A DNA stretch of 64,000 nucleotides from an uncultured Eubacterium sp. GTDB lineage: Bacteria > Bacillota > Clostridia > Oscillospirales > Acutalibacteraceae. The position numbers and the translations under genes were made by a program. The notes beneath the pieces were generated by a model that worked only from the letters and a program-made list of their open reading frames with translations, did not search any database and was not told the origin of the DNA. Where the stretch lies: positions 1 through 64,000 of the forward strand of contig UQPH01000004.1 of NCBI GenBank assembly GCA_900542875.1, in the 5' to 3' direction. Positions 33,653 through 40,861 of this stretch are shown one piece after another (the stretch's first letter is position 1; every line of letters starts with the position of its first letter).

Positions 33653-34906
33653 ATGTCAGAATATAAAATGATGTCTAAGCAGGAGCTCCTCTGTGAGCAG
33701 GAGGCACTTCTTAAGAGATTTGAGGAATATAAGGCTATGGGACTTAAACTTGATATGTCCAGAGGTAAGCCGTCAAAGGAACAGCTCGACCTTTCTATGG
33801 ATATGCTAAAGCCTATAGATTATACCGAAAACGGATTTGATGTTCGTAACTACGGTATTCTTGACGGATTGCAAAGTTGTAAGGAACTTTTTGCTCAGCT
33901 TCTCGATGTTGATGCAAAGAATGTTCTTGTAGGTCCGGCAGCTTCGCTTAACCTTATGTATGATTACATTTGTCAGTGTTATTGCGAGGGCGTTCTCGGC
34001 TCAACACCGTGGTCAAAACTTGACAGCGTAAAATTTCTTTGCCCTGTTCCCGGCTATGACAGACATTTTACCATTCTCGAGCATTTCGGCATAGAGATGA
34101 TTAATGTTCCCATGACCGCAGAAGGACCCGATATGGAGGTTATTGAGGAACTTATTAAGGATGAGTCCGTTAAGGGTATGTTCTGCGTTCCTAAGTATTC
34201 AAATCCTCAGGGTATTACTTTCAGCGACGAAACCGTAAAGCGTATCGCTCGTATGAAACCGGCTGCAAAGGATTTCAGAATCGTTTGGGATAACGCATAC
34301 TGTGTTCACGATATAAAAGACGAGGGCGATGAACTTCTCAATATATTTAGGGTTGACGGCGTAAACGAAGATATGATTATTGAGGTTTGCTCAACCGCTA
34401 AAATGACTTTCCCGGGTGCGGGAATCTCGGCACTTGTCGCAAGCGATGCTAATATGAAGCAGATTAAGAACCGTCTTAACTGCCAGACAATCAGTTATGA
34501 TAAGATGAATCAACTTCGTCATGTAAGATTCTTTAAGAATCTTGACGGCATTAAGGCCCATATGAAAAAGCATGCGGCTATTATGAAGCCGAAGTTTGAT
34601 ATGGTTATCGAACACCTTGAAAATGAACTCGGCGGTCTCGGCATTGCATCTTGGATTGACCCTAAGGGCGGCTATTTCATCAGCCTTGATGTTATGGAGG
34701 GATGTGCAAAGAGAGTCGGCGAACTTTGTAAGGAAGCAGGCGTTACTCTTACTACTATCGGTGCTACCTATCCGTACTTTAATGACCCTAAGGACAGCAA
34801 TATTCGTATTGCTCCGTCACTTCCGCCGGTTGCCGAACTTGATACAGCAACTCGGATTCTCTGCGTAAGCGTTAAACTTGCCGCTATCGAGAAGTTGTTG
34901 GGCTGA
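33653..34906 (+). CDS. Aminotransferase class I/II (aspartate aminotransferase-like, PF12897 type)
   Basis: PLP fold-type I enzyme of the unusual aspartate-aminotransferase group seen in Clostridia and Actinobacteria. The 417 residues include LDMSRGKPSKEQLDLS near the N-terminus and VGPAASLNLMYDYI (cofactor loop). PVPGYDRHF, PKYSNPQG, WDNAYCVHD and the PLP Lys in STAKMTFPGAG (about residue 250) follow. ATG 33653 is preferred because AGGA is correctly spaced; an ATG at 33638 is also in frame. The stop overlaps the start of the next gene by one base, which implies translational coupling with a TIM-barrel isomerase. Confidence 0.88.
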   Translation: MSEYKMMSKQELLCEQEALLKRFEEYKAMGLKLDMSRGKPSKEQLDLSMDMLKPIDYTENGFDVRNYGILDGLQSCKELFAQLLDVDAKNVLVGPAASLNLMYDYICQCYCEGVLGSTPWSKLDSVKFLCPVPGYDRHFTILEHFGIEMINVPMTAEGPDMEVIEELIKDESVKGMFCVPKYSNPQGITFSDETVKRIARMKPAAKDFRIVWDNAYCVHDIKDEGDELLNIFRVDGVNEDMIIEVCSTAKMTFPGAGISALVASDANMKQIKNRLNCQTISYDKMNQLRHVRFFKNLDGIKAHMKKHAAIMKPKFDMVIEHLENELGGLGIASWIDPKGGYFISLDVMEGCAKRVGELCKEAGVTLTTIGATYPYFNDPKDSNIRIAPSLPPVAELDTATRILCVSVKLAAIEKLLG

Positions 34907-35685
34907 TGACAGTAGGTGCGTCTTCTGCGTGCTTCTTTCCGCTGGAAACGGAAAAGGCACTTGACGAAGTTTTAAGGCTCGGATTTGATAAGGCAGAGGT
35001 GTTTTTCAATACTTCATCGGAACTTGAAGAACCCTTTGTTAAGGAACTTAAAAGAAATGCCGATTCATATGGTGCAAGGATTTTATCTGTTCATCCGTTT
35101 TCGTCATCTCTTGAAAGTAATTGTATTTTTGCCGAATATAAGCGTAGGTTTGACGATTTCATCGGACTTTACCAAAAGCATTTTCATGCGGCGGCTGTGC
35201 TGGGAGCGGATGTCGTTGTTATTCACGGTTCTGTTGCTAAGCAAAAAAGAGATTTGAGCGATGAGTTCTATTTTGACAGATTTCAAAAGTTGATTGACCT
35301 CGGAAAGAGGGAGGGCGTTCGGGTCTGTCAGGAGAATGTCGTTCGCTTTCGCAGTGAGAATGTTGAGTTTCTTAAAAAAATGCGTTCTGCCCTCGGCGAC
35401 GATTTTAATATGGTCTTTGATGTTAAGCAGGCTATCCGCTCAGGATATGACCCGTTTTATGTGCTTAATGAATTTAAGAATGATATAGTTCATATTCATC
35501 TCAGCGATAACACACCCGAAGTTGACTGTATGCCTCCGGGACGGGGCACCTTTGATTTTAGGCGACTGTTTAATGTTATGGACAGCGTTGATTATAAAGG
35601 CGGATATGTTATAGAGATTTATTCTAAAGGCTATAATGTTGCAGAGGAATTAAAGTTAAGTAAGAAATATTTGGAAAATTTATAA
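34906..35685 (+). CDS. Sugar phosphate isomerase/epimerase-like TIM-barrel protein
   Basis: AP endonuclease 2-type TIM barrel (xylose isomerase-like superfamily), 259 residues. Metal-site residues are suggested by FDKAEVFFN, SVHPFSSSLE, VVVIHGSV, VCQENVVR, MVFDVKQAIRSG and VHIHLSDNTPE, with the final Glu in GGYVIEIYSKG. The substrate cannot be read from sequence. It overlaps the aminotransferase stop (TGATG) and is followed by an EamA transporter 11 bases later. The three may make, modify and move one metabolite. Confidence 0.85.
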   Translation: MTVGASSACFFPLETEKALDEVLRLGFDKAEVFFNTSSELEEPFVKELKRNADSYGARILSVHPFSSSLESNCIFAEYKRRFDDFIGLYQKHFHAAAVLGADVVVIHGSVAKQKRDLSDEFYFDRFQKLIDLGKREGVRVCQENVVRFRSENVEFLKKMRSALGDDFNMVFDVKQAIRSGYDPFYVLNEFKNDIVHIHLSDNTPEVDCMPPGRGTFDFRRLFNVMDSVDYKGGYVIEIYSKGYNVAEELKLSKKYLENL

Positions 35686-35696
35686 GAAGAATTATA

Positions 35697-36587
35697 ATGA
35701 ACAAGTTAAGCAACAAGACAAAAGGAATTATATGCATACTGCTCTCGGCATTTTTCTTCAGCGGTATGAGCTCTTTTATTAATCTTTCGGGGGATCTTCC
35801 TGTTCCTCAAAAGGTTTTCTTCCGTAATCTTGTTGCTCTTTTTTGTGCCTCGGCGGTTTTGTTTAAAAATCATCAGCCGTTTAAGCCGATAAAGGGTTGC
35901 CTTAAATATCATTTTTTGCGTTCGTCCGTCGGACTCCTCGGCGTTTTCGGCAATTTTTACGCAACCACTCATATGGCTCATACCGCAGACGCTGCAATGC
36001 TTAATAAACTGTCACCGTTTGCAACGCTGATTTTTTGCGCTTTATTTCTTAAAGAAAAAGTGAAGCCTAAGCAGGCTGTTGCCATTGTTATTGCTTTTAT
36101 CGGCGCTATGTTTGTTATTAAGCCGACGCTTTCAAATGTCGAACTTGTGCCGTCGCTTGCCGGATTCATAGGCGGAGTCAGCGCAGGCGCTGCCTATACA
36201 ACCGTTCGCCATATGGCAAATAAGGGCGAAAACGGCAGGTTTACGGTGTTCTTCTTCTCGGCTTTTTCTGTTGTGGTAACCGCTCCGTATCTTATTTTTA
36301 ATTATCACCCCATGACCCCACAGCAACTTTTCTATCTCTTTATGGTAGGTGTTTGCGCCGCAGGCGGTCAGTTTGCAATCACTGCCGCATATACTTTCGC
36401 TCCGAGCAGTGAGATTTCCATATATGATTATTCAAATATTATATTTACTGCCATAGAGGGATATTTCTTCCTCGGTCATCAGATACCCGATGTGCTCTCG
36501 ATTGTGGGCTATTTTATCATTTGTTTGATGGCTGTTTGGATGTTTATATACAATAATAAGAGTACAGAACTTAAAAAGCAAAAATAA
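35697..36587 (+). CDS. DMT-superfamily (EamA) transporter
   Basis: Ten-helix drug/metabolite transporter of 296 residues made of two EamA repeats (about 10-140 and 155-290). Repeat-1 has the family pattern FLRSSVGLLGVFGNFYATTHM and LNKLSPFATLIFCALFLKEK; repeat-2 has GAAYTTVRHMANKG and a shorter end. Family members usually export amino acids or related metabolites. It is the third gene of the aminotransferase/TIM-barrel unit, which suggests a role in export of that pathway's product. Confidence 0.9.
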   Translation: MNKLSNKTKGIICILLSAFFFSGMSSFINLSGDLPVPQKVFFRNLVALFCASAVLFKNHQPFKPIKGCLKYHFLRSSVGLLGVFGNFYATTHMAHTADAAMLNKLSPFATLIFCALFLKEKVKPKQAVAIVIAFIGAMFVIKPTLSNVELVPSLAGFIGGVSAGAAYTTVRHMANKGENGRFTVFFFSAFSVVVTAPYLIFNYHPMTPQQLFYLFMVGVCAAGGQFAITAAYTFAPSSEISIYDYSNIIFTAIEGYFFLGHQIPDVLSIVGYFIICLMAVWMFIYNNKSTELKKQK

Positions 36588-36615
36588 ATCAACATATTGT
36601 ATATTGTTAAAACAC

Positions 36616-36644
36616 TTGCAATTATCTATATATTGTGGTATAAT
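36616..36644 (+). promoter_or_regulatory. nrdR promoter with NrdR-box-like element
   Basis: TTGCAA (36616-36621) and TATAAT (36639-36644), spacer 17. Inside the spacer, the minus strand reads CACAATATATAG (36626-36637), similar to the NrdR box. A weaker ACAATATA half-match lies 29 bp upstream. Autoregulation is plausible; spacing is not ideal. Confidence 0.55.
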
Positions 36645-36646
36645 GA

Positions 36647-36687
36647 CCTCAAATTGAGAATTTGTCGTATTCTCGATTTGAGGTTTT
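36647..36687 (+). terminator. Hairpin between the EamA gene and nrdR
   Basis: CCTCAAATTGAGAAT (36647-36661) pairs with ATTCTCGATTTGAGG (36669-36683), followed by only four T. It could end the upstream transcript or form the 5' leader of nrdR. Confidence 0.55.
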
Positions 36688-36730
36688 GCACATTTTGTGC
36701 CACTTTATGACCTGATATGGAGGAGTCATT

Positions 36731-37180
36731 ATGAAATGTCCGTTTTGCGGTTATACAGAGAGTAAGGTTATTGACTCTCGCCCCACAGATGAGAACGAGC
36801 GTATTCGCCGCCGCAGAGAGTGTATTCAGTGCTCAAAACGCTTTACCACCTATGAGACTATTGAGGATGTTCCGATTATTGTAATTAAAAAGGATAGGTC
36901 TCGTGAGGTCTTTGACCGAAATAAAATTCTAAAGGGTATGCTTCGTGCGTGCGAAAAGCGTAAGGTTACCGTTGCCGATTTGGACGCAAAGATTGATGAG
37001 ATTGAGGCTTCTCTCCAGTCATCTGTTGACAGAGAAGTAACTTCTGCCCGTATCGGCGAACTCATTATGGAAAAACTTAAGGAAATCGACGAGGTGGCTT
37101 ATGTTCGCTTTGCCTCCGTTTATAAGGAGTTTGATTCGGCAGAATCTTTCCGTGACGAACTCGCAAAACTCGGAGAATAA
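36731..37180 (+). CDS. nrdR: Transcriptional repressor NrdR
   Basis: Represses ribonucleotide reductase genes in response to dATP/ATP. The 149-residue protein has a zinc ribbon with two CxxC pairs (CPFCG at residue 3 and CIQC near 32) and [17 protein letters not shown]. An ATP-cone domain follows (about 48-140; [30 protein letters not shown]). Length is exactly that of the family. GGAGG is well placed before ATG 36731. It is monocistronic. No nrd structural gene is in the window. Confidence 0.97.
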   Translation: MKCPFCGYTESKVIDSRPTDENERIRRRRECIQCSKRFTTYETIEDVPIIVIKKDRSREVFDRNKILKGMLRACEKRKVTVADLDAKIDEIEASLQSSVDREVTSARIGELIMEKLKEIDEVAYVRFASVYKEFDSAESFRDELAKLGE

Positions 37181-37199
37181 TCGATATAATATAAAATAA

Positions 37200-37248
37200 T
37201 AAAATCCGCAGTACAGTATCGCTTGATACCGACTGCGGATTTTTGCTT
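37200..37248. terminator. Bidirectional terminator after nrdR
   Basis: AAAATCCGCAGT (37201-37212) pairs with ACTGCGGATTTT (37232-37243); the loop also contains GTATC/GATAC. It also serves the convergent small gene at 37260. Confidence 0.85.
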
Positions 37249-37259
37249 TTTACGGATTT

Positions 37260-37427
37260 TTATAATTCAATTTTTCCGTTTTTCTTTTCGTATTCTTCTA
37301 TCGAATTGCGGATTAATATTAGTATTTGGCTGTTAGCCGAACGCCCCTCATAATCCGCCACAACATGTAACTTGTTGAGCATATCCTCATCAATTCTGAT
37401 TGATAAACTTTTGATTTTACCTGACAT
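37260..37427 (-). CDS. 55-residue ribbon-helix-helix DNA-binding protein
   Basis: Starts at ATG 37427 with GAGG 9 bases upstream. The sequence has the Arc/CopG-like layout: a short strand KIKSLSIRIDEDML, then helix KLHVVADYEGRSANSQILI and a C-terminal helix RNSIEEYEKKN. Such proteins bind DNA as dimers and are often antitoxins or plasmid/phage regulators. No toxin-like gene is adjacent; the divergent neighbour is a SLOG-domain protein. The DNA is AT-rich relative to nrdR. Confidence 0.75.
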   Translation of the reverse strand: MSGKIKSLSIRIDEDMLNKLHVVADYEGRSANSQILILIRNSIEEYEKKNGKIEL

Positions 37428-37536
37428 AAGAAAACCTCGATATGTTTATTATGGCTTTATTATATGTCTATTTTGTGTTAATATGTGACTGTAGATATAA
37501 AATGTATTTATAATATGTTTAACATGAGGCATAAAT

Positions 37537-37983
37537 ATGGGAAAGGCTTGTACGGGATTTGGTCACAGAAGAATTTTTGAAAATATTAATGGTGCTTTAT
37601 ATGAAAATATTTGCAGATTAATCGAGTCGGATTATACTTTGTTTTATACAGGTGATATGGGGCAATTCGACCGTATTTTTACTGCTTGTGTAAGGCGGGC
37701 GAAAAAGGAATTTCCCGAAAGAAAAATTGAATTGATTTGTGTAAAACCATATTTAACAAAAGAGCTTAACGATAATAAGGAATTTTATTATAAAACTTTT
37801 GACGATATTATAATTCCTGAAGAATTGACAGGGGCTTATTATAAAAGTGCAATCAAAAAGCGTAATCGTTGGATGATTGATAACAGCGATGCTGTAATTA
37901 TATTTACTGTTCTGAATAGCGGCGGAGCATTTGAGGCAGAAAAATATGCCGAAAAATCAAATAAGAAGATTATAAAATTGTAA
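37537..37983 (+). CDS. SLOG-family nucleotide-binding protein (YpsA/DUF1273-like)
   Basis: A 148-residue Rossmann-like SLOG protein: TGFGHRRIF at the N-terminus, LFYTGDMGQFDRIFTACVRRAK as the nucleotide-loop region, IELICVKPYL, then RWMIDNSDAVIIFTVLNSGGAFEAEKYA. SLOG proteins bind nucleotide-derived ligands and occur in stress and anti-phage systems; small stand-alone ones in Firmicutes have no settled function. It is divergent from the ribbon-helix-helix gene across about 110 bases of AT-rich DNA. Base composition differs from the housekeeping neighbours, suggesting acquisition. Confidence 0.82.
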   Translation: MGKACTGFGHRRIFENINGALYENICRLIESDYTLFYTGDMGQFDRIFTACVRRAKKEFPERKIELICVKPYLTKELNDNKEFYYKTFDDIIIPEELTGAYYKSAIKKRNRWMIDNSDAVIIFTVLNSGGAFEAEKYAEKSNKKIIKL

Positions 37984-38013
37984 TATCAGTCTTACTAGGG
38001 CGATTGGTTTTTG

Positions 38014-38042
38014 TTGCTTTATTCGACTTTTTATGATATTAT
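38014..38042 (+). promoter_or_regulatory. Promoter of the metallophosphoesterase gene
   Basis: TTGCTT (38014-38019) and TATTAT (38037-38042), spacer 17, 15 bases before the start codon. Confidence 0.6.
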
Positions 38043-38057
38043 GTTAGCGGTGATGAT

Positions 38058-39152
38058 ATGGACTTGAAATTTAATGACGGAAAATTCAGGATACTGATGA
38101 TAGCCGACACCCAGGAGGGGGCTAAGGTCAGTTCCGATACCATACATTTAATTGAGGCTTCGCTCGACAGGGCACAGCCCGATATGGTTGTTTTCAGCGG
38201 CGACCAGATTTGGCGTAAGAGCAGTTTTAACGGCGACAGAGTTAAGGTGACTTCGGCACTTAAAACCATTACTCAGCCGGTGGTTGACAGGAAGATTCCT
38301 TTTGCCGTTTGCTTTGGAAATCATGACAGACAGGTCGGTCTTTCAAACGAGGAGCAGTTCGAGATTTACAAAACTTTTGACGGCTTTATCGGCGAAAGCG
38401 ACGAGGGAATTGACGGCGTGGGAAATCACTGCTTTGAGATTAAAGAGGGCGATGATGTTAAGTTTTTGCTTTACACCATCGACAGCCACAGTAATCTTAA
38501 AGTTGGCTACGATTGCGTTCACGAAAATCAAATTCAGTGGTATAAAGATATCCGTGATAAATATGAAAAAAAGTTTGGAAATGTCATTCCCGGCGTTGTT
38601 ATTCAGCATATTCCGATTTGCGAAGTTTTTGACTTAATGACTCGGGTTAAGCATACAACAAAGGGTGCTGTGCGAGGTTTCAGAACTCATGACGGCGAAT
38701 ACTTCGTTCTTAAAAAGGACAGGGTAAACAAAGAGGCATTTATGAGAGAATCGCCTGCCGACCCGCAAGAAAACAGCGGTGAGTTTGAGGCAATGTGTGA
38801 AAAAGGCGATATAAGAGGAATTTATTTCGGCCACGACCATAATAATTCCTTTGACGGACTTATTAACGGAGTCAATGTCGGATATACTCAGGGCGCAGGT
38901 TTTAATGTTTACGGTCCCGGTAAGGACAGAGGCACACGAGTTATCGACCTTTATTCTGACGGCACGGTTGAAACATATGATATGAGATATAGGGATATAG
39001 TGGGTAAAAAACTTGACCACCCGATTAAATACGCATTTTTCCAACTTTGCCCGACTAATACCTTTGACGCCGTTATGCGTATTACAAAGGCGTTTGCCGC
39101 AATAGCAATAATACTCGTTATCATTTTAATATTAATGATGCTTTTCAGTTAA
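38058..39152 (+). CDS. Membrane-anchored metallophosphoesterase
   Basis: Calcineurin-like phosphoesterase of 364 residues. Metal-ligand motifs are MIADTQ (about residue 16), FSGDQIW (about 47), CFGNHDRQ (about 79), VIQHIPI (about 180) and YFGHDHNNSF (about 258). A hydrophobic helix near the C-terminus (about 341-362) anchors it in the membrane. There is no N-terminal signal, so the catalytic domain appears cytoplasmic with a tail anchor. Related proteins are annotated as Ser/Thr phosphatase or phosphodiesterase; the substrate is unknown. It stands alone with its own promoter and terminator. Confidence 0.88.
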   Translation: MDLKFNDGKFRILMIADTQEGAKVSSDTIHLIEASLDRAQPDMVVFSGDQIWRKSSFNGDRVKVTSALKTITQPVVDRKIPFAVCFGNHDRQVGLSNEEQFEIYKTFDGFIGESDEGIDGVGNHCFEIKEGDDVKFLLYTIDSHSNLKVGYDCVHENQIQWYKDIRDKYEKKFGNVIPGVVIQHIPICEVFDLMTRVKHTTKGAVRGFRTHDGEYFVLKKDRVNKEAFMRESPADPQENSGEFEAMCEKGDIRGIYFGHDHNNSFDGLINGVNVGYTQGAGFNVYGPGKDRGTRVIDLYSDGTVETYDMRYRDIVGKKLDHPIKYAFFQLCPTNTFDAVMRITKAFAAIAIILVIILILMMLFS

Positions 39153-39168
39153 CGGAACATAAAAATAA

Positions 39169-39198
39169 ATCTCCTTCGGAACTTCCGAGGGAGATTTT
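39169..39198. terminator. Terminator after the metallophosphoesterase gene
   Basis: AATCTCC-TTCGGAA pairs with TTCCGA-GGGAGATT, with A-rich left and TTTT right flanks. Confidence 0.75.
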
Positions 39199-39201
39199 GC
39201 A

Positions 39202-39345
39202 TTATTTATGTGCATTTATAAAATCTTTTATTCCGCCGAGCAACTTGTCAACTTCTTTGTCAGTGCCGATTGTTATACGAACGAATTTATTTATTCTACG
39301 ATATTTCCAAATATTCTTTTTGGCGTTTCTAAATTTTGCTGTACC
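39202..39345 (-). pseudogene. Remnant of a hisC 3' end
   Basis: On the minus strand this stretch reads RINKFVRITIGTDKEVDKL and continues LGGIKDFINAHK to a stop at 39202. It aligns with the C-terminus of the intact HisC encoded at 40860 (RINKFVRITIGTDEEMDKF, LQGVRDYIEQ). Upstream only a weak resemblance remains (KNIWKYR versus KNIFIRY) and the rest of the gene is gone. The DNA is identical over 29 bases (39263-39291 and 40915-40943), and 34 of 35 match when extended. The remainder is diverged, so this is an old or foreign hisC end rather than a fresh copy. Confidence 0.82.
39263..39297. repeat. Direct repeat, copy 1 (in hisC remnant)
   Basis: 35-bp segment matching 40915-40949 with one mismatch. 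The two copies bracket the ECF sigma/anti-sigma pair and could be attachment-like ends of an integrated segment. Confidence 0.75.
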
Positions 39346-39372
39346 GATTATGGCAAAAAAATAATAATTGTC

Positions 39373-39402
39373 TGCAACTTTTTGGCGTTCTGAACTGTTA
39401 TA
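39373..39402 (+). promoter_or_regulatory. Possible ECF-sigma-type promoter of the sigma/anti-sigma pair
   Basis: TGCAAC (39373-39378) followed by a T-run and, 17 bases on, TGTTATA. The TGCAACTTTTT block resembles -35 elements of autoregulated Firmicute ECF promoters (TGAAAC/TGCAAC). The -10 is uncertain. Confidence 0.45.
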
Positions 39403-39437
39403 ACAGTGAAAGGACCTTTCAGAGAGGAGGCGAAATG

Positions 39438-39920
39438 ATGACAGAAGAAAAGTTTATACATGCTGTCAAAAGAAACAGCCGGAGATTGTTTGTCATAGCG
39501 TTTTCGTATTTAAAGAATAAACACGATGCTGAGGACGCTTTGCAAAACGCATTTTTAAAGCTGTGGAAAAGTAAAATTGAATTTAATGATGATTTGGGAA
39601 TTGATAAATGGCTCACAAAGGTGCTTGTCAATGATTGTAAAAACTTTTTCAATCTGTCATTCAGGCAAAATAAATCTATTGAAGAAGTTTACGATGTTTC
39701 AACATTTGATAAATATTTTAATGTGGATTTATACAATGCTGTTATGTCGCTTAATAAAAAAGAGCGTTTGTGCGTGATTTTATTTTATTATGATGATTTG
39801 ACAATAAGCGATATTTCAAATGTGACAGGTATTAAAGAATCAACTGTAAAATCTTTGCTTAAACGCTCAAGAAACAAATTGAAACTTATGTTGGGAGATG
39901 AATGGATATATGAACAATAA
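39438..39920 (+). CDS. ECF-type RNA polymerase sigma factor
   Basis: The 160-residue protein has sigma region 2 (about 10-75; AFSYLKNKHDAEDALQNAFLKLW) and region 4 (about 103-155; LNKKERLCVILFYYDDLTI, then GIKESTVKSLLKRSRNKLK), and no region 3 or 1.1. AGGAGG (39425-39430) is 7 bases from ATG 39438 and 4 from ATG 39435, so 39438 is preferred. It overlaps the next gene by 11 bases, which encodes a membrane protein with the layout of an anti-sigma factor. The DNA is clearly more AT-rich than hisC or the metallophosphoesterase gene. Confidence 0.93.
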   Translation: MTEEKFIHAVKRNSRRLFVIAFSYLKNKHDAEDALQNAFLKLWKSKIEFNDDLGIDKWLTKVLVNDCKNFFNLSFRQNKSIEEVYDVSTFDKYFNVDLYNAVMSLNKKERLCVILFYYDDLTISDISNVTGIKESTVKSLLKRSRNKLKLMLGDEWIYEQ

Positions 39921-40818
39921 GGAAAAGTTTAAGAGCACATTTTCAAATCTTACTCCGTCTGATGAGTGTATGGAAAAAATTTGCAATATTACAACCGAAA
40001 ATAAAAAGGTTAAAGGATTTGTCGGATATAAGCGTTTGGCGTCTGCAATGCTTGCGTTTGCAATACTTGTTACAGGCAGCGGTTTGGGAGCAAATGCCGT
40101 TATCAAAAATAAAAAATCCAATCAATCTTTCGGCGTGATTGTTGCATATGCGGATGAGCAGGTTAAAATTATCAGAGGAACAAGGCAAAAAGTTCGTAAC
40201 GGTTTGTATTTTCCCCCTGCCGATGATGAAAAAGAATGTGAAAAGCAGTATAAAAAAGCTAAAAAAGATTATAATGAAATGCGAAAAGAAATTGAAGGTT
40301 TTGATGAAAACGAACCTTATCAACTTCGCGGAATACTTCAAACCGATATTTGTGATGAAAATAATAATGTGCAGGGTAAATTGTACAGTACACAATCTGG
40401 CTTTTTTGTTGCTGATGTAAATGATTTTACAAATGTTAAGTCTATGACCGTTGAAAATAAAAGCCCGGACGGATTTATACAACTTGAATGGTCCGGATTG
40501 TCTGACCTTTTGGAAAATCAAAAAGAAGAAACCGTTGATAAAGATAATCCTTATTCGTTATTTATTAATCATAAGCTTACGCTTACCGGCGACCAATTGC
40601 GTGAAAGTCAGAATTCATTTGGCAAATATGCTTATGAGGTTATTTGGGTATCGGCTTATGAATATTTTGAAGCGTACGGAACGAATTATAAAAAAGATTA
40701 CAAGGCTTCTGATATTAAGGATAAAATAACTTTTACCTTTGAATATGAGGACGGAACAAAACAAAGCACAAGCATAGATATTTCGTTTGATGATTACGGA
40801 CATATGATTGTATCATAA
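39910..40818 (+). CDS. Putative membrane anti-sigma factor
   Basis: The 302-residue product has a short cytoplasmic N-terminal part (about 1-40; FSNLTPSDECMEKICNIT), one transmembrane helix (about 42-63) and a long extracellular domain. That domain contains a Lys/Glu-rich helix (about 105-135) and a beta-rich C-terminal part. The N-terminal segment is where anti-sigma factors bind region 2/4 of their partner. Its overlap with the ECF gene and its topology support the role. No zinc HxxxCxxC motif is seen, so it is not a ZAS-type anti-sigma. ATG 39898 is an alternative start. Confidence 0.75.
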   Translation: MNNKEKFKSTFSNLTPSDECMEKICNITTENKKVKGFVGYKRLASAMLAFAILVTGSGLGANAVIKNKKSNQSFGVIVAYADEQVKIIRGTRQKVRNGLYFPPADDEKECEKQYKKAKKDYNEMRKEIEGFDENEPYQLRGILQTDICDENNNVQGKLYSTQSGFFVADVNDFTNVKSMTVENKSPDGFIQLEWSGLSDLLENQKEETVDKDNPYSLFINHKLTLTGDQLRESQNSFGKYAYEVIWVSAYEYFEAYGTNYKKDYKASDIKDKITFTFEYEDGTKQSTSIDISFDDYGHMIVS

Positions 40819-40826
40819 ATAAAAAC

Positions 40827-40861
40827 CTCACGGATACGCTTTTGTATCCGTGAGACTTTTT
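40827..40861. terminator. Bidirectional terminator between the anti-sigma gene and hisC
   Basis: CTCACGGATAC (40827-40837) pairs with GTATCCGTGAG (40844-40854), with A-run left and TTTTT right. Confidence 0.9.

Noticed and set aside
39208..39393. Plus-strand 61-codon frame between the metallophosphoesterase and sigma genes
   Set aside because: The minus strand of the same stretch is recognisable hisC 3'-end sequence; the plus frame has no ribosome binding site.
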